From Nostoc sp. B(2019) (lineage in GTDB: Bacteria; Cyanobacteriota; Cyanobacteriia; Cyanobacteriales; Nostocaceae), in assembly GCF_010091925.1 (NCBI RefSeq), contig NZ_WVID01000005.1, positions 31,994 through 95,993 of the forward strand: a stretch of 64,000 bases of DNA, in the 5' to 3' direction. The notes beneath the pieces were generated by a model. It was given only the letters and a program-made list of their open reading frames with translations, was not told the origin of the DNA and searched no databases. Made by a program: the position numbers and the translations under genes. Positions 1 through 8,763 of the stretch are shown here, piece by piece; the first letter of the stretch is position 1; the number at the start of each line of letters is the position of its first letter.

Positions 1-13
1 ACCTAGAACAGAT

Positions 14-78
14 GATTGGTAGATGCACCCTGATAACTAACTCCCCTGGCTGGCTAACACCCACTGGGGATTTTTTTT
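14..78 (+). ncRNA. nsiR1: NsiR1 copy 1 (promoter box outside window)
   Basis: The start is inferred about 5 nt after the TAGAAC -10 box at 4-9; the end is the T8 run at 71-78. The terminator stem is CCCC (43-46) with GGGG (66-69). Its sequence is identical to copies 2 and 3. Its TCCGGA box would lie left of the window. Confidence 0.8.
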
Positions 79-114
79 GGTTGGCATCACCATCAATTGA
101 TTGTGACACTTTTA

Positions 115-142
115 TCCGGAAGATACTACTTGTCCCTAGAAC
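115..142 (+). promoter_or_regulatory. DIF+ type promoter of NsiR1 copy 2
   Basis: TCCGGA at 115-120, a 16-nt spacer and TAGAAC at 137-142. TCCGGA near -35 is the known DIF+ signature of HetR-dependent promoters induced in (pro)heterocysts. Confidence 0.75.
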
Positions 143-146
143 AGAT

Positions 147-211
147 GATTGGTAGATGCACCCTGATAACTAACTCCCCTGGCTGGCTAACACCCACTGG
201 GGATTTTTTTT
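147..211 (+). ncRNA. nsiR1: NsiR1 copy 2
   Basis: About 65 nt from the inferred start after the -10 box to the T8 run that follows the CCCC/GGGG hairpin. Identical to copies 1 and 3. In Nostoc PCC 7120 this RNA accumulates early in cells that will become heterocysts. Confidence 0.82.
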
Positions 212-247
212 GGTTGGCATCACCATCAATTGATTGTGACACTTTTA

Positions 248-275
248 TCCGGAAGATACTACTTGTCCCTAGAAC
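248..275 (+). promoter_or_regulatory. DIF+ type promoter of NsiR1 copy 3
   Basis: TCCGGA at 248-253 and TAGAAC at 270-275, with the same 16-nt spacing as the other copies. Confidence 0.75.
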
Positions 276-279
276 AGAT

Positions 280-344
280 GATTGGTAGATGCACCCTGAT
301 AACTAACTCCCCTGGCTGGCTAACACCCACTGGGGATTTTTTTT
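280..344 (+). ncRNA. nsiR1: NsiR1 copy 3
   Basis: Same transcribed unit and intrinsic terminator (T8 ending at 344) as copies 1 and 2. Confidence 0.82.
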
Positions 345-380
345 GGTTGGCATCACCATCAATTGATTGTGACACTTTTA

Positions 381-408
381 TCCGGAAGATACTACTTGTC
401 CCTAGAAC
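381..408 (+). promoter_or_regulatory. DIF+ type promoter of NsiR1 copy 4
   Basis: TCCGGA at 381-386 and TAGAAC at 403-408, spacing 16 nt. Confidence 0.75.
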
Positions 409-412
409 AGAT

Positions 413-477
413 GATTGGTAGATGCACCCTGATAACTCACTCCCCTGGCTGGCTAACACCCACTGGGGATTTTTTTT
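413..477 (+). ncRNA. nsiR1: NsiR1 copy 4
   Basis: Same as copies 1-3 except for one substitution just before the terminator stem (TAACTCACTCCCC in place of TAACTAACTCCCC). Copies 5 and 6 share this variant, so it is probably the older form. Confidence 0.82.
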
Positions 478-513
478 GGTTGGCATCACCATCAATTGAT
501 TGTGACACTTTTA

Positions 514-541
514 TCCGGAAGATACTACTTGTCCCTAGAAC
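514..541 (+). promoter_or_regulatory. DIF+ type promoter of NsiR1 copy 5
   Basis: TCCGGA at 514-519 and TAGAAC at 536-541. Confidence 0.75.
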
Positions 542-545
542 AGAT

Positions 546-608
546 GATTGGTAGATGCACCCTGATAACTCACTCCCCTAGTAGGTTAACACCGACTGGG
601 GTTTTTTT
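546..608 (+). ncRNA. nsiR1: NsiR1 copy 5 (variant terminator loop)
   Basis: The 5' half matches the other copies. The terminator loop differs (CTAGTAGGTTAACACCGACT between CCCC and GGGG) but the stem and the T-run at 602-608 are kept. Preservation of the hairpin despite a changed loop fits selection on structure. Confidence 0.8.
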
Positions 609-649
609 ATTTTAGAAAAAAAACAACTACCTGCGTTTCTACAAATTTA

Positions 650-677
650 TCCGGAGAATGGTGTTCAACCTGAGAAC
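650..677 (+). promoter_or_regulatory. DIF+ type promoter of NsiR1 copy 6
   Basis: TCCGGA at 650-655 sits in otherwise diverged sequence, 16 nt before GAGAAC at 672-677. Retention of box and spacing while the surroundings drifted suggests function. Confidence 0.75.
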
Positions 678-681
678 ATTT

Positions 682-745
682 AATTGGTAGATGCACCCTG
701 ATAACTCACTCCCCTGGTTGGCTAACACCGACTGGGGGTTTTTTT
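682..745 (+). ncRNA. nsiR1: NsiR1 copy 6 (most diverged, last in array)
   Basis: The conserved core TTGGTAGATGCACCCTGATA is present, followed by a CCCC...GGGGG hairpin and T7 (739-745). The upstream linker has diverged from the 133-bp unit, as expected for the end copy of an array. Confidence 0.8.
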
Positions 746-1051
746 AATACTTGCCTTCCTTGCAACGAGTCTGTCGTCGCTACTCTTGTCCCATTACTAG
801 TAGACTTTGAGTACCCTGTTGTCAGCCAAGAGCGAAACCTGCTCACTCATTTCCGAAATCGCTTTCTTTATATTGTTAGCTAGAGATGCCAATCAAAAAT
901 GATTGCTGTGATATTTAATCACATTCTTAATTTTTTTTCTATATTTTGGCGTTAAACTGCTTAACTCTCATTGTTCACTCTTTCAGCAATATACTAGTGT
1001 TCATGGTCTATGCTAAAATATTTTGCCTAAAGCCAAGAGATTGACCAGTCC
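746..1051. other. Intergenic, 306 bp after the NsiR1 array
   Basis: No convincing gene or repeat is seen. The AT-rich end (about 985-1050) presumably carries the promoter of the thioredoxin-like gene, but I cannot assign boxes with confidence. Confidence 0.4.
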
Positions 1052-1375
1052 ATGAATTTAGCTGTGATTAAGTTCTCTTCAGAAGAGTGCGGCATCTGCC
1101 ACAAAATGTCCTTTTATGACAAAAAGGTGGCTGAGGAATTAGGTTTGCAGTTTATCGATGTAAAAATGCAGGATACGGCTGCTTACCGCAAGTATCGCAA
1201 GATTTTACTAACTCAGTATCCTGATAAATCCGAAATGGGATGGCCTACCTACATTATCTGTGATTCTCCAGAAGCAGAATTTCAGATTGTGGGTGAGGTG
1301 AAAGGAGGTCATCCCAAAGGCGAATTTAGAAGTCGTCTACAAGAGGTTCTGAATTCTACAGTTAGTCAGAATTAA
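1052..1375 (+). CDS. Thioredoxin-family protein with CGIC active site
   Basis: A 107-residue protein of thioredoxin size. The N-terminal half contains ECGICHKM (residues 12-19), a CxxC redox pair at the position expected for the thioredoxin fold. The region WPTYIICD near residue 72 resembles the cis-Pro strand. The pair is CGIC rather than the classical CGPC, so this is a thioredoxin-like protein of unknown partner, probably cytoplasmic since no signal peptide is seen. ATG start. It is the first gene after the NsiR1 array, on the same strand but behind the array terminators. Its stop overlaps the 3' end of the convergent small gene by 14 bp. Confidence 0.8.
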   Translation: MNLAVIKFSSEECGICHKMSFYDKKVAEELGLQFIDVKMQDTAAYRKYRKILLTQYPDKSEMGWPTYIICDSPEAEFQIVGEVKGGHPKGEFRSRLQEVLNSTVSQN

Positions 1376-1595
1376 TCACCTCAAAGGATTTGACTTCTAG
1401 GACGGGGCCAATCATGGCGATTGTCATGACATCTTCACGCACCTGTCCTTTAACTTTTGCTTTTTGTCCAGCTTTAAGTAAGCTCTTGTCAGCACCTTTG
1501 AGGATTTCGTAGGTAACACCGTCGTCGGTGAGTAATGCCCATGTGCCTGTGCCAATATCACGGCGTTCAATTGTGCCTGTAACTGTAATGCTCAT
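1362..1595 (-). CDS. Small conserved protein, OB/SH3-like beta barrel suspected
   Basis: A 77-residue protein without signal peptide or Cys. It is rich in short alternating beta segments: TGTIERRDIGTGTWALLTDD, then a KAGQKAKVKGQVR turn, then IGPVLEVKSFEVI. That layout resembles small OB-fold domains that bind a ligand or metal, but I cannot name the family with certainty. ATG start at 1595. It converges with the thioredoxin-like gene and overlaps it by 14 bp at the 3' ends. Function unknown. Confidence 0.65.
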   Translation of the reverse strand: MSITVTGTIERRDIGTGTWALLTDDGVTYEILKGADKSLLKAGQKAKVKGQVREDVMTIAMIGPVLEVKSFEVINSD

Positions 1596-1597
1596 AT

Positions 1598-1722
1598 TTT
1601 TTTGAGTGCTGAGTGGGGACTAAGGATTAGGGACTGGGGACTAGGATTAAGAATTAGGAAAGAGTTTTCTTTAGACCAAGTACCCAATCCCAAATACCCA
1701 CTACCCAGTACCCAATCCCCTT
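1598..1722. repeat. Degenerate heptamer-type short tandem repeats
   Basis: A run of variants of GGGGACT / AGGATTA followed by the complementary type (CCCAATCC, ACCCACTACCC) in the gap between two genes. This is the short tandemly repeated repetitive (STRR) sequence style typical of Nostoc intergenic DNA. The two halves are partly self-complementary. No gene is supported here. Confidence 0.6.
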
Positions 1723-3567
1723 CTACGCTGTTTGGTCGTTGTTTTTCAATGCTAAACGAGCAAGTGCATAACAAAATAGGGCATTGGCAATAAGGAAGAC
1801 GCGTGCTAGATTACCGCTTCCTAATCCCCAAACTGCCGGGTCGTAAACTGCACTTACTGTTAAACATACAGCTATACCTAGGGTTGAACCAATTGCAAAC
1901 CATTTCCAACTAGGGTTTCCTAGCAGCAATGCCATCAACACAATGGGAATTAGCACGCTGGCAAATAGAGGATTAAAAGCATCAGTTCCCTGAAGCGTAT
2001 TTCCTAATTCGGGAATTGAACTGCCCAAAACCCGGAAAGGCCATTGGGGAAGGTCAAAGATATAGATTCCCTTGAGGAAAAATAACCCAGAACTGCCAGC
2101 AATTAAGCCACTGGATAAAGGCCAACTCCAAGAGAAAGGGAAGTAAACCCGTAAAAACCAAGCGAGTAGGTAGGAACCAACTACCATTAAAACCTTGGGT
2201 ATTAATGCTACTGCACCACCATCAATCCAAAAGCCGGGGTTAAGATAGCCGTTATCTCGTAACCACCTGAAGAAATCTGGGAAACTGATTTGCCCACTGA
2301 AGGCTAGTTTGACTGCTGCTTCGGCATTGAGTTGCCCAGCGCCATAATAGTTCAAACCATCATCCTGGATAACTCGTGCTGACTGTTTGAGGACTTTTAA
2401 AATTTCATCTGGTTCTTTGATTCCAGCGGCTTTGATTAATGCGGTAACACCAGCAACGTGAGGGGAGGCCATGCTTGTACCCTGAAAGCCAAGGAATACT
2501 CCTTCGCCTTCTTCGTTGATGGTTTCTTGCAAAATCTTACCAGCTTCACTACCACCGGGAGCAGAGATATCTACCCCTCCACCAAAGTTAGAATAGGGTG
2601 CTTTTTCTCCGTCTGGGCCAAATGCTGAAACGCCGATGACGTGGGGATAACGGGCTGGATAGCTTGCCCCATTAGTGTTTTCATTCCCGGCTGCGGCAAC
2701 GATCGCAACACCTTTTCTATGAGCATACTCGATCGCTTGCTTCATTAACTGACTTTCACCGCCACCACCCAAGCTCATGTTAATCACATCTGCGCCTTTA
2801 TCCGCAGCAAACTTAATTGCTTCGGCGATATCGGCAACTGTACCACCGCCATAGGAACTAAGTACCTTCAAAGGCATCAGATTGGCTTCGTAGGCAATTC
2901 CAGCTACGCCATATTTGTTATTTGTGGCTTGGGCTATGGTTCCAGCTACATGAGTACCATGTCCGTTGTCGTCTTTGGCTTCTTCTTTGTCGTTAACAAA
3001 GTCATAGCCTTTGACGAATTTTGTCTCATACAAGTCCCGCACACGCGTAATCCCGGTGTCAATCACAGCAACGGTGATGCCGCTGCCTTTAGTTTGACTC
3101 CATGCGCCTTCAACGCCAATTTTGTGCAGGTTCCACTGCTTACTGTAATACTGGTCATTAGGCCCAACTAACGAGGGATTTGCTTCGTCTTCTTGCGGGC
3201 GTAAAAATTCTCCCAACCAAGCGGCTTGACCGGGATTGGGAATCTTGTAGATGTAATTTGGCTCGATTAATTCTGTAACTTGGGCGAATGGAGATTTTTT
3301 TAGTTTTTTGAGTCGCTGGCGATCGCCCTCGATAATATATACATTATCCTTCGCCGAAAATTTGTTGTCTAATTGGGGTGTAACGTTATATTGTTTAGCG
3401 ATCGCTTGGAGATTTTGCTGCACTACCTCTTGTGGAATATCTTCCCGAAAATCGAGCAAAATCGTTTCAAACTCGCCTTTAGCTGCTAGTCCCTGAAAAT
3501 TCAGGAAACCAAATATGGCAGCTCCCAACCCAATGACAAACAAGCACAATAATATAAGTTTTCTCAT
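1723..3567 (-). CDS. Membrane-anchored subtilisin-like serine protease (S8)
   Basis: A 614-residue protease. Residues 1-22 are a hydrophobic signal/anchor. Residues 30-110 look like an I9-type propeptide. The S8 catalytic domain spans about 140-420 with Asp170 (AVIDTGI), His203 (NGHGTHVAG), oxyanion Asn295 (AAAGNEN) and Ser365 (GTSMASPHVAG), so it should be active. The C-terminal 180 residues hold several hydrophobic segments (about 445-610), an unusual membrane tail for a subtilase. Expected to act outside the cytoplasmic membrane on unknown proteins. ATG start at 3567, alone on its strand. Confidence 0.9.
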   Translation of the reverse strand: MRKLILLCLFVIGLGAAIFGFLNFQGLAAKGEFETILLDFREDIPQEVVQQNLQAIAKQYNVTPQLDNKFSAKDNVYIIEGDRQRLKKLKKSPFAQVTELIEPNYIYKIPNPGQAAWLGEFLRPQEDEANPSLVGPNDQYYSKQWNLHKIGVEGAWSQTKGSGITVAVIDTGITRVRDLYETKFVKGYDFVNDKEEAKDDNGHGTHVAGTIAQATNNKYGVAGIAYEANLMPLKVLSSYGGGTVADIAEAIKFAADKGADVINMSLGGGGESQLMKQAIEYAHRKGVAIVAAAGNENTNGASYPARYPHVIGVSAFGPDGEKAPYSNFGGGVDISAPGGSEAGKILQETINEEGEGVFLGFQGTSMASPHVAGVTALIKAAGIKEPDEILKVLKQSARVIQDDGLNYYGAGQLNAEAAVKLAFSGQISFPDFFRWLRDNGYLNPGFWIDGGAVALIPKVLMVVGSYLLAWFLRVYFPFSWSWPLSSGLIAGSSGLFFLKGIYIFDLPQWPFRVLGSSIPELGNTLQGTDAFNPLFASVLIPIVLMALLLGNPSWKWFAIGSTLGIAVCLTVSAVYDPAVWGLGSGNLARVFLIANALFCYALARLALKNNDQTA

Positions 3568-3687
3568 ATTAACTCATCACCGCTTTTTGCCAGTTTGTTC
3601 ACTACCATAACTTAATCTCTGTTTCTTTTTGATGTATTTTGCGCTTTAGTTACAATATTCACTCAGGACTCAGGACTTTTTTAAACG

Positions 3688-4119
3688 ATGGAACGAGGTC
3701 TTTTGTGGTTGCCGCTGTTAGTAATGTTTTTCTGGTTGGCTTGGCAAGGCTCGAAAGAGTATCAAAAAGTTGAAGCCTATCGCACTTGGGCAGAGCAATT
3801 TGAACGGGCTAAGTATGATATTTATTCAGTATTGGGTCAAAAAGGTAACAATATTACCTGGGGAAAACCTACGCCAAAAGGCCCAATTAAGCTAGAAACA
3901 TTCTCTTTGCTTGACGTTCAACAAACCCGTCTTTTGGTAGATGACAAACCAGTAGATTTAGAAAATGTACCTGAAAAAGGCCGAGCTATTGAGTTAGAAT
4001 TTGTATTTACTGAACCTGCTAATTCAGTGCGCGTTCCGTTTACAGAAATCCCTTTAGCGGCGGAATGGGGCAAGTATTTACAAAGAGCATTGCAATTGCG
4101 ATCGGAACAAAATCAGTAG
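3688..4119 (+). CDS. Hypothetical single-pass membrane protein
   Basis: A 143-residue protein with an N-terminal hydrophobic segment (LLWLPLLVMFFWLAW, residues 5-19) and then a soluble domain mixing helices and strands. No catalytic motif is recognised and no lipobox is present, so it is probably anchored by its N-terminus with the rest outside or facing the cytoplasm. Divergent from the subtilase gene, 120 bp apart. Family not recognised. Confidence 0.65.
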   Translation: MERGLLWLPLLVMFFWLAWQGSKEYQKVEAYRTWAEQFERAKYDIYSVLGQKGNNITWGKPTPKGPIKLETFSLLDVQQTRLLVDDKPVDLENVPEKGRAIELEFVFTEPANSVRVPFTEIPLAAEWGKYLQRALQLRSEQNQ

Positions 4120-4138
4120 TTAGTAGTCATTAGTTTAT

Positions 4139-4165
4139 GTAGAGACGTAAAATTTCGCGTCTCTA
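4139..4165. repeat. Dispersed palindrome (TAGAGACG...CGTCTCTA)
   Basis: TAGAGACG at 4140-4147 pairs with CGTCTCTA at 4158-4165. The same palindrome family occurs in longer, perfect form at 59050-59080, so it is a dispersed repeat and not a gene-specific terminator. Confidence 0.7.
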
Positions 4166-4443
4166 CTAAAGCCCAAAGTTTATTTTAACGCTTAGGCTAG
4201 CAGTAAGTAATAGCTAAAATCAATAATTTTTCTCAGTTACGCCTTGAATCTCCGTGCCGCAAAAGTGCTGCCACCAAATACGTATGTGGCACTATTAAAA
4301 CTATTTTATTTTTAAAATTTAGAGACTTTGAGTAAATTAGCTATTCAAAAAAAAATTAAAAGTTAGAAATTTTATCAATAGATTTTGTAGTTATTTTTGT
4401 GAGTAAAAAAAAGACTATCTCTTTTTAAAGAGTAATATTTGCT
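4166..4443. other. AT-rich intergenic stretch
   Basis: Apart from the palindrome just before it, I see only AT-rich DNA with runs of A and T (4305-4440) leading to the lipoprotein start. A promoter is likely but boxes cannot be fixed. Confidence 0.4.
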
Positions 4444-6084
4444 ATGAAACGAATTATTCCAATGTTCGGTATTATTTTAATGCTTAGCGCCTGTGTTTCA
4501 AGCGTTAAAAGCTTTTCTCAGACGGCTAATGATGTCAACCCTAAAGCGGCAAACTGTCCAAAGGCTACAGTCGTTTCTTTACCTGTTCCCAATAAAAATG
4601 AAAGCTTTTATGACAGCTTTAATTACCATATCCGCAATATCGTAGCCGATGCTGATAAAGTGAAGTTTCAAACTTTAAAGCAAGATTTTGTTTTCTGCCG
4701 GAGTAACAACACTTGGACGGTACAACCAGGAACTTTACCCAAGGAGTTACAGCCGCAAAGCAACTATGTAGAATTTGCACAAGATTTAGTAAATCCTAAG
4801 TTCCAAAATCTTGATTTTCAGGGTAAAACTTATCAGTATCGAGTTGTTAGAGAGCCGAAGTTTACTTTGGGTGAAAACAATAATATCTCAAGAACAGTTG
4901 AACCGAAGCCAGCCGATGACAAAGTTGTTTTTGAGCTAGTTACTCCTAATAGTAAAAAGCCCCAGAAAAAAACGCTATATACTCTCAATGACTTACAGGA
5001 TGTAGCAGTAAAGGCGGGGTATTCGGCAGCGGGAAATCAACTGGGTTTTCCCCGGATTACAACATCTATAATTTATCAGAATCACATTTGGTGGTCAGTT
5101 GCTTTTGAGCAAGGTGAAGGTAATAACGGCATTGCGACTATTGTTAGTTATGACCCACAGACTGATAAATTTACACTAATTCAACCAGAAGAACTTTGGT
5201 TTACACAAATTACTGATTTAGCCATAACTGGAGATGCAAATAGTTCCACTTTTTGGATGGGTACTAATATTAGTGGAGAAGGGAATCTTTACATTCCTGC
5301 TAAAGGACTAGTTGCTTATCGTCCCAATTCGCAAAATCTAAATTCCGGTTCTTTAACTTCCTACACTGTTCACAATAGTCCGTTGGTTGGTGCAATTCCT
5401 GACAAACTCAGGTTGGAAAACGATAAGCTTTGGGTTAGTACCGCTAACGGCGTTTGTGAAGTTAATTGGCAAGCTGCTGATAATCCTGAAAGTTGGTCTT
5501 GTTGGCGATTTACAGCAATGGCTAAACTGCCATCAAAGGGACTACCGCTTTATAGTAAATTGACTAATGAAACTTCTGCTGTATCTTTATCTGGCAACAG
5601 TGAGGAAACTGTAGAAGTGTTGTGGTGGAGTCCTATTGACTTCCAGACTCAAAAGGGGCGCTATGAGGTGAGATATCCTCAAGGCTTTACGGTGAAGCTA
5701 GATGAGGGTGCAAGCCTTTATGAGTTTAAGCGTTCTTTACCGCCAGGAAAACCAGCTGTTTATTGGCCTGGTTTTGAATGGCATTGGAATGGAAAACGCT
5801 TTGTGCGAGGATTGGATGAAGTTTCTCTTAATTTAGTTGGCAATGGCCCTCAAGGCATTGGTTCTGGTCAACTCTCACCGCAGACTCCCATCAATTGGAA
5901 TGCCATGCGTGGGGATTTAGAGTTACTTGAGCTTTCCCCCAAATCTACCAGCGTCAAATATTACTCTGGCTGGGTTGATGAAGCTATTCAACCCTACTTA
6001 ACGGTTGTACCGCAAGAAAAGCTGCAAAACCCACAACCAAATCCTTTGGAAGCTATTATCAAGCAACTATCGTCTGGCAAGTAA
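4444..6084 (+). CDS. Hypothetical lipoprotein, 546 aa
   Basis: The N-terminus MKRIIPMFGIILMLSAC is a lipoprotein signal with lipobox LSAC, so Cys17 should be lipidated and the protein held on the outer face of a membrane. The rest is soluble and Trp-rich, with segments such as QNHIWWSVAFEQGEGNNG and TFWMGTNISGEGNLYIPAKG that resemble beta-propeller blades. No catalytic motif recognised. ATG start at 4444. It ends 9 bp before thiD on the same strand; co-transcription is possible but a functional link is not evident. Confidence 0.7.
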   Translation: MKRIIPMFGIILMLSACVSSVKSFSQTANDVNPKAANCPKATVVSLPVPNKNESFYDSFNYHIRNIVADADKVKFQTLKQDFVFCRSNNTWTVQPGTLPKELQPQSNYVEFAQDLVNPKFQNLDFQGKTYQYRVVREPKFTLGENNNISRTVEPKPADDKVVFELVTPNSKKPQKKTLYTLNDLQDVAVKAGYSAAGNQLGFPRITTSIIYQNHIWWSVAFEQGEGNNGIATIVSYDPQTDKFTLIQPEELWFTQITDLAITGDANSSTFWMGTNISGEGNLYIPAKGLVAYRPNSQNLNSGSLTSYTVHNSPLVGAIPDKLRLENDKLWVSTANGVCEVNWQAADNPESWSCWRFTAMAKLPSKGLPLYSKLTNETSAVSLSGNSEETVEVLWWSPIDFQTQKGRYEVRYPQGFTVKLDEGASLYEFKRSLPPGKPAVYWPGFEWHWNGKRFVRGLDEVSLNLVGNGPQGIGSGQLSPQTPINWNAMRGDLELLELSPKSTSVKYYSGWVDEAIQPYLTVVPQEKLQNPQPNPLEAIIKQLSSGK

Positions 6085-6093
6085 TTTTAAGTT

Positions 6094-6918
6094 ATGAACG
6101 CTCAAACAATAATATCCAGAGTGCCTGTTGCATTAACTATTGCTGGTTCTGATAGTGGTGGCGGTGCGGGAATTCAAGCTGATTTACGCACCTTTGCCTT
6201 TCATTGTGTCCACGGTACTAGTGCTATAACCTGCGTCACGGCACAAAACACTTTGGGAGTAGCGCGAGTTGATGCCATGCCAATTGAGGCTGTTGTGGCG
6301 CAAATTCAGGCAGTGGTTGAGGATATTGGCGTGCAAGCTGCAAAAACCGGAATGTTGCTTAACCAGGAAATTATCTCTGCTGTTGCCAAGCAGGTGGAAG
6401 TTTTACAAATCGATAATTTAGTGGTTGACCCTGTGATGGTGTCACGCACGGGGGCACAATTGATTGATGATGATGCTGTAAAAACTCTTCGTAATGCCCT
6501 GATTCCCAAAGCAACTATTGTCACACCAAATCGGTATGAAGCCCAGATTTTGAGCGGTTTACAGGTTCATTCGCTGGATGATATGCAAGCCGCGGCCCAA
6601 ATCATTCACCAAAATTTAGGGGTGAAAGCTGTTTTAGTCAAGGGTGGAGGGATGGAGGGAAATTTGCGTGGTGTTGATATCTGGTTTGATGGGCAAAAAC
6701 TGGAAACTTTGACAACAAGACTGGTAGAGACAAAAAATACTCATGGTACTGGTTGTACCCTATCAGCTGCGATCGCTGCTAATCTGGCGATGGGAAAAAA
6801 TTTGTGGGAAGCAGTACAACAGGCAAAGGAGTATGTTACAACTGCACTCACTTACGCCCTAGACATTGGCAAAGGTCAAGGCCCTGTGGGACACTTCTTC
6901 CCATTGTTACGAAATTAA
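6094..6918 (+). CDS. thiD: Hydroxymethylpyrimidine/phosphomethylpyrimidine kinase
   Basis: A 274-residue ribokinase-fold enzyme of thiamine synthesis that phosphorylates HMP and HMP-P to HMP-PP. Motifs: TIAGSDSGGGAGIQADL (residues 15-31, substrate binding), VVDPVMVSRTG (about 110-120) and THGTGCTLSAAIAA (about 214-227, anion hole and catalytic region). Length is normal for ThiD. ATG start at 6094, 9 bp after the lipoprotein gene. No TPP riboswitch is visible in front of it, unlike thiC at 20421-21794. Confidence 0.95.
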   Translation: MNAQTIISRVPVALTIAGSDSGGGAGIQADLRTFAFHCVHGTSAITCVTAQNTLGVARVDAMPIEAVVAQIQAVVEDIGVQAAKTGMLLNQEIISAVAKQVEVLQIDNLVVDPVMVSRTGAQLIDDDAVKTLRNALIPKATIVTPNRYEAQILSGLQVHSLDDMQAAAQIIHQNLGVKAVLVKGGGMEGNLRGVDIWFDGQKLETLTTRLVETKNTHGTGCTLSAAIAANLAMGKNLWEAVQQAKEYVTTALTYALDIGKGQGPVGHFFPLLRN

Positions 6919-7100
6919 CCTCTTGGTCAGTTATCAGTTATCAAACTGTTTACTGTTCACTGACTACAGACGATATCTAAAAAAATCTTTGCCCTCTGGG
7001 AATTTTTCTATTATTCTTGGGCATAGTTTCAGGGCTAACTTATAGTCTGTTAGCATCTCTGTACGATCTAATAACCTTGATTTTTAATACCAAGTCCCCG

Positions 7101-7706
7101 ATGCGAGCAACCACAGGTTCCGTTCACCGACATTCACCAATACCGACTACTCAAGCCTATCCTCCCTCTGTACCACTATCTGTATACCGAGAATTATCAA
7201 CTGAGTTGCAAGCAACACAGGCAAGGTTAAATGCACTCACCACCCAAAATCAGCAACTAGCACAAGAAAATCAACTACTCCGCCAAGAAATTACCAAAGT
7301 CGTTCAGTCTTTTTTACACTTGCAAGACTTTGTAGATTCTCGTACTACGCCCAGTTATCACCAAGCTAACCATACTTCTGGCGAAGTGAAAAGTGCAGCC
7401 AAGCCACCTACTGAGGCCCGTCAACGTCAGCAGGTTTCGCGTCCACGTCCACCCGTAGGGCCCAAAGTAGCCCCAGGAAAAAGCCGCCGCAAGGACTTCT
7501 CTGTACCTGGAGTGGAAATGGGTTTCCCGATGCCAGAACCAGTCTTTATAGAGGAGCAACAAGTACGCTACTATCCCATTGCTGAGCCAGAGGTAAAAGA
7601 ACTAAGTGGCTGGTGGTTAGTAATCACCATTATTTTAATTATGCTTACCGCTTTTGGCGCTGGGTATTTAGTGGTGCGTCCTCTGTTTGAACATCAAAAT
7701 CGTTAG
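7101..7706 (+). CDS. Hypothetical coiled-coil protein with C-terminal membrane anchor
   Basis: From ATG 7101 the protein has 201 residues; the frame stays open back to a TTG at 7017, which would add 28 residues. Residues about 35-80 are a Gln/Leu-rich coiled coil (ALTTQNQQLAQENQLLRQE), then a basic Pro-rich linker, then a C-terminal transmembrane helix (WWLVITIILIMLTAFGAGYL). It is thus probably a tail-anchored protein with a cytoplasmic coiled coil. Family not recognised. It lies alone between thiD and glnB. Confidence 0.65.
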   Translation: MRATTGSVHRHSPIPTTQAYPPSVPLSVYRELSTELQATQARLNALTTQNQQLAQENQLLRQEITKVVQSFLHLQDFVDSRTTPSYHQANHTSGEVKSAAKPPTEARQRQQVSRPRPPVGPKVAPGKSRRKDFSVPGVEMGFPMPEPVFIEEQQVRYYPIAEPEVKELSGWWLVITIILIMLTAFGAGYLVVRPLFEHQNR

Positions 7707-8405
<699 letters not shown>

Positions 8406-8552
8406 GTGCTGAGTGTTAGATACTGAGTGGCAAGATGGTAAGTGTTGCTGAATATGTGGAATGAAGTATACGTAAAAGGCTAACTTTTAGATAGTTTTTC
8501 ATTTCTTAAATCAGCAACGCCTCCTATTAAGTTGGATATAGTAGCGAAACAA

Positions 8553-8588
8553 AGTAAGAAACTCTCGTTACAGTTTCTTACTTTTTTG
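8553..8588 (+). terminator. Intrinsic terminator of glnB
   Basis: GTAAGAAACT (8555-8564) pairs perfectly with AGTTTCTTAC (8573-8582), with an 8-nt loop and a T6 run at 8583-8588. Confidence 0.88.
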
Positions 8589-8686
8589 CAATTTTTCTCT
8601 CATGATGGGTTACTTTCACCTGCTAAAAATATCAAATCTAGTAGTCTGTTAAGTTAGTCTAGTAATTTTATAAAATCTGTATAATC

Positions 8687-8715
8687 AAAAGCCCAGAGCG
8701 TTGTATCTGGGCTTT
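8687..8715 (-). terminator. Terminator hairpin downstream of rdgB
   Basis: AAAGCCCAGA (8688-8697) pairs with TCTGGGCTTT (8706-8715). On the minus strand the stem ends in TTTT, about 50 nt past the rdgB stop. The arms could serve both strands. Confidence 0.7.
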
Positions 8716-8763
8716 ACACGTTATACTTAGATAGCAATTTAGTATTCAGCAAAGCTGAAAATA

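Larger units (their letters stand above)
1..745 (+). repeat. Tandem array of NsiR1 sRNA units (133-bp period)
   Basis: Five units repeat with an exact 133-bp period (TCCGGA at 115, 248, 381 and 514), followed by a diverged unit 136 bp further on (TCCGGA at 650). Each unit holds a TCCGGA box, a TAGAAC-like -10 box 16 nt later, a conserved 60-65 nt transcribed stretch and a CCCC...GGGG hairpin followed by a T-run. This is the design known for NsiR1 of Nostoc PCC 7120, a heterocyst-specific sRNA made from tandem repeats near hetF and driven by HetR-dependent DIF+ promoters. The left edge cuts the array, so more copies, and perhaps hetF, probably lie to the left. The identification rests on architecture and remembered motifs. 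Confidence 0.88.
8406..8763. other. Intergenic between glnB and rdgB
   Basis: Contains two terminator hairpins, one for each flanking gene (listed separately), and otherwise AT-rich sequence without a gene. Confidence 0.5.

Noticed and set aside
97-554. Three identical 63-codon open frames in the first 550 bp, and one on the other strand
   Set aside because: They are produced by the 133-bp sRNA repeat, span promoter, RNA and terminator parts, and have no protein-like features.
1-745. CRISPR array
   Set aside because: The whole 133-bp unit repeats without variable spacers, and each unit has promoter and terminator, so it is an sRNA array.
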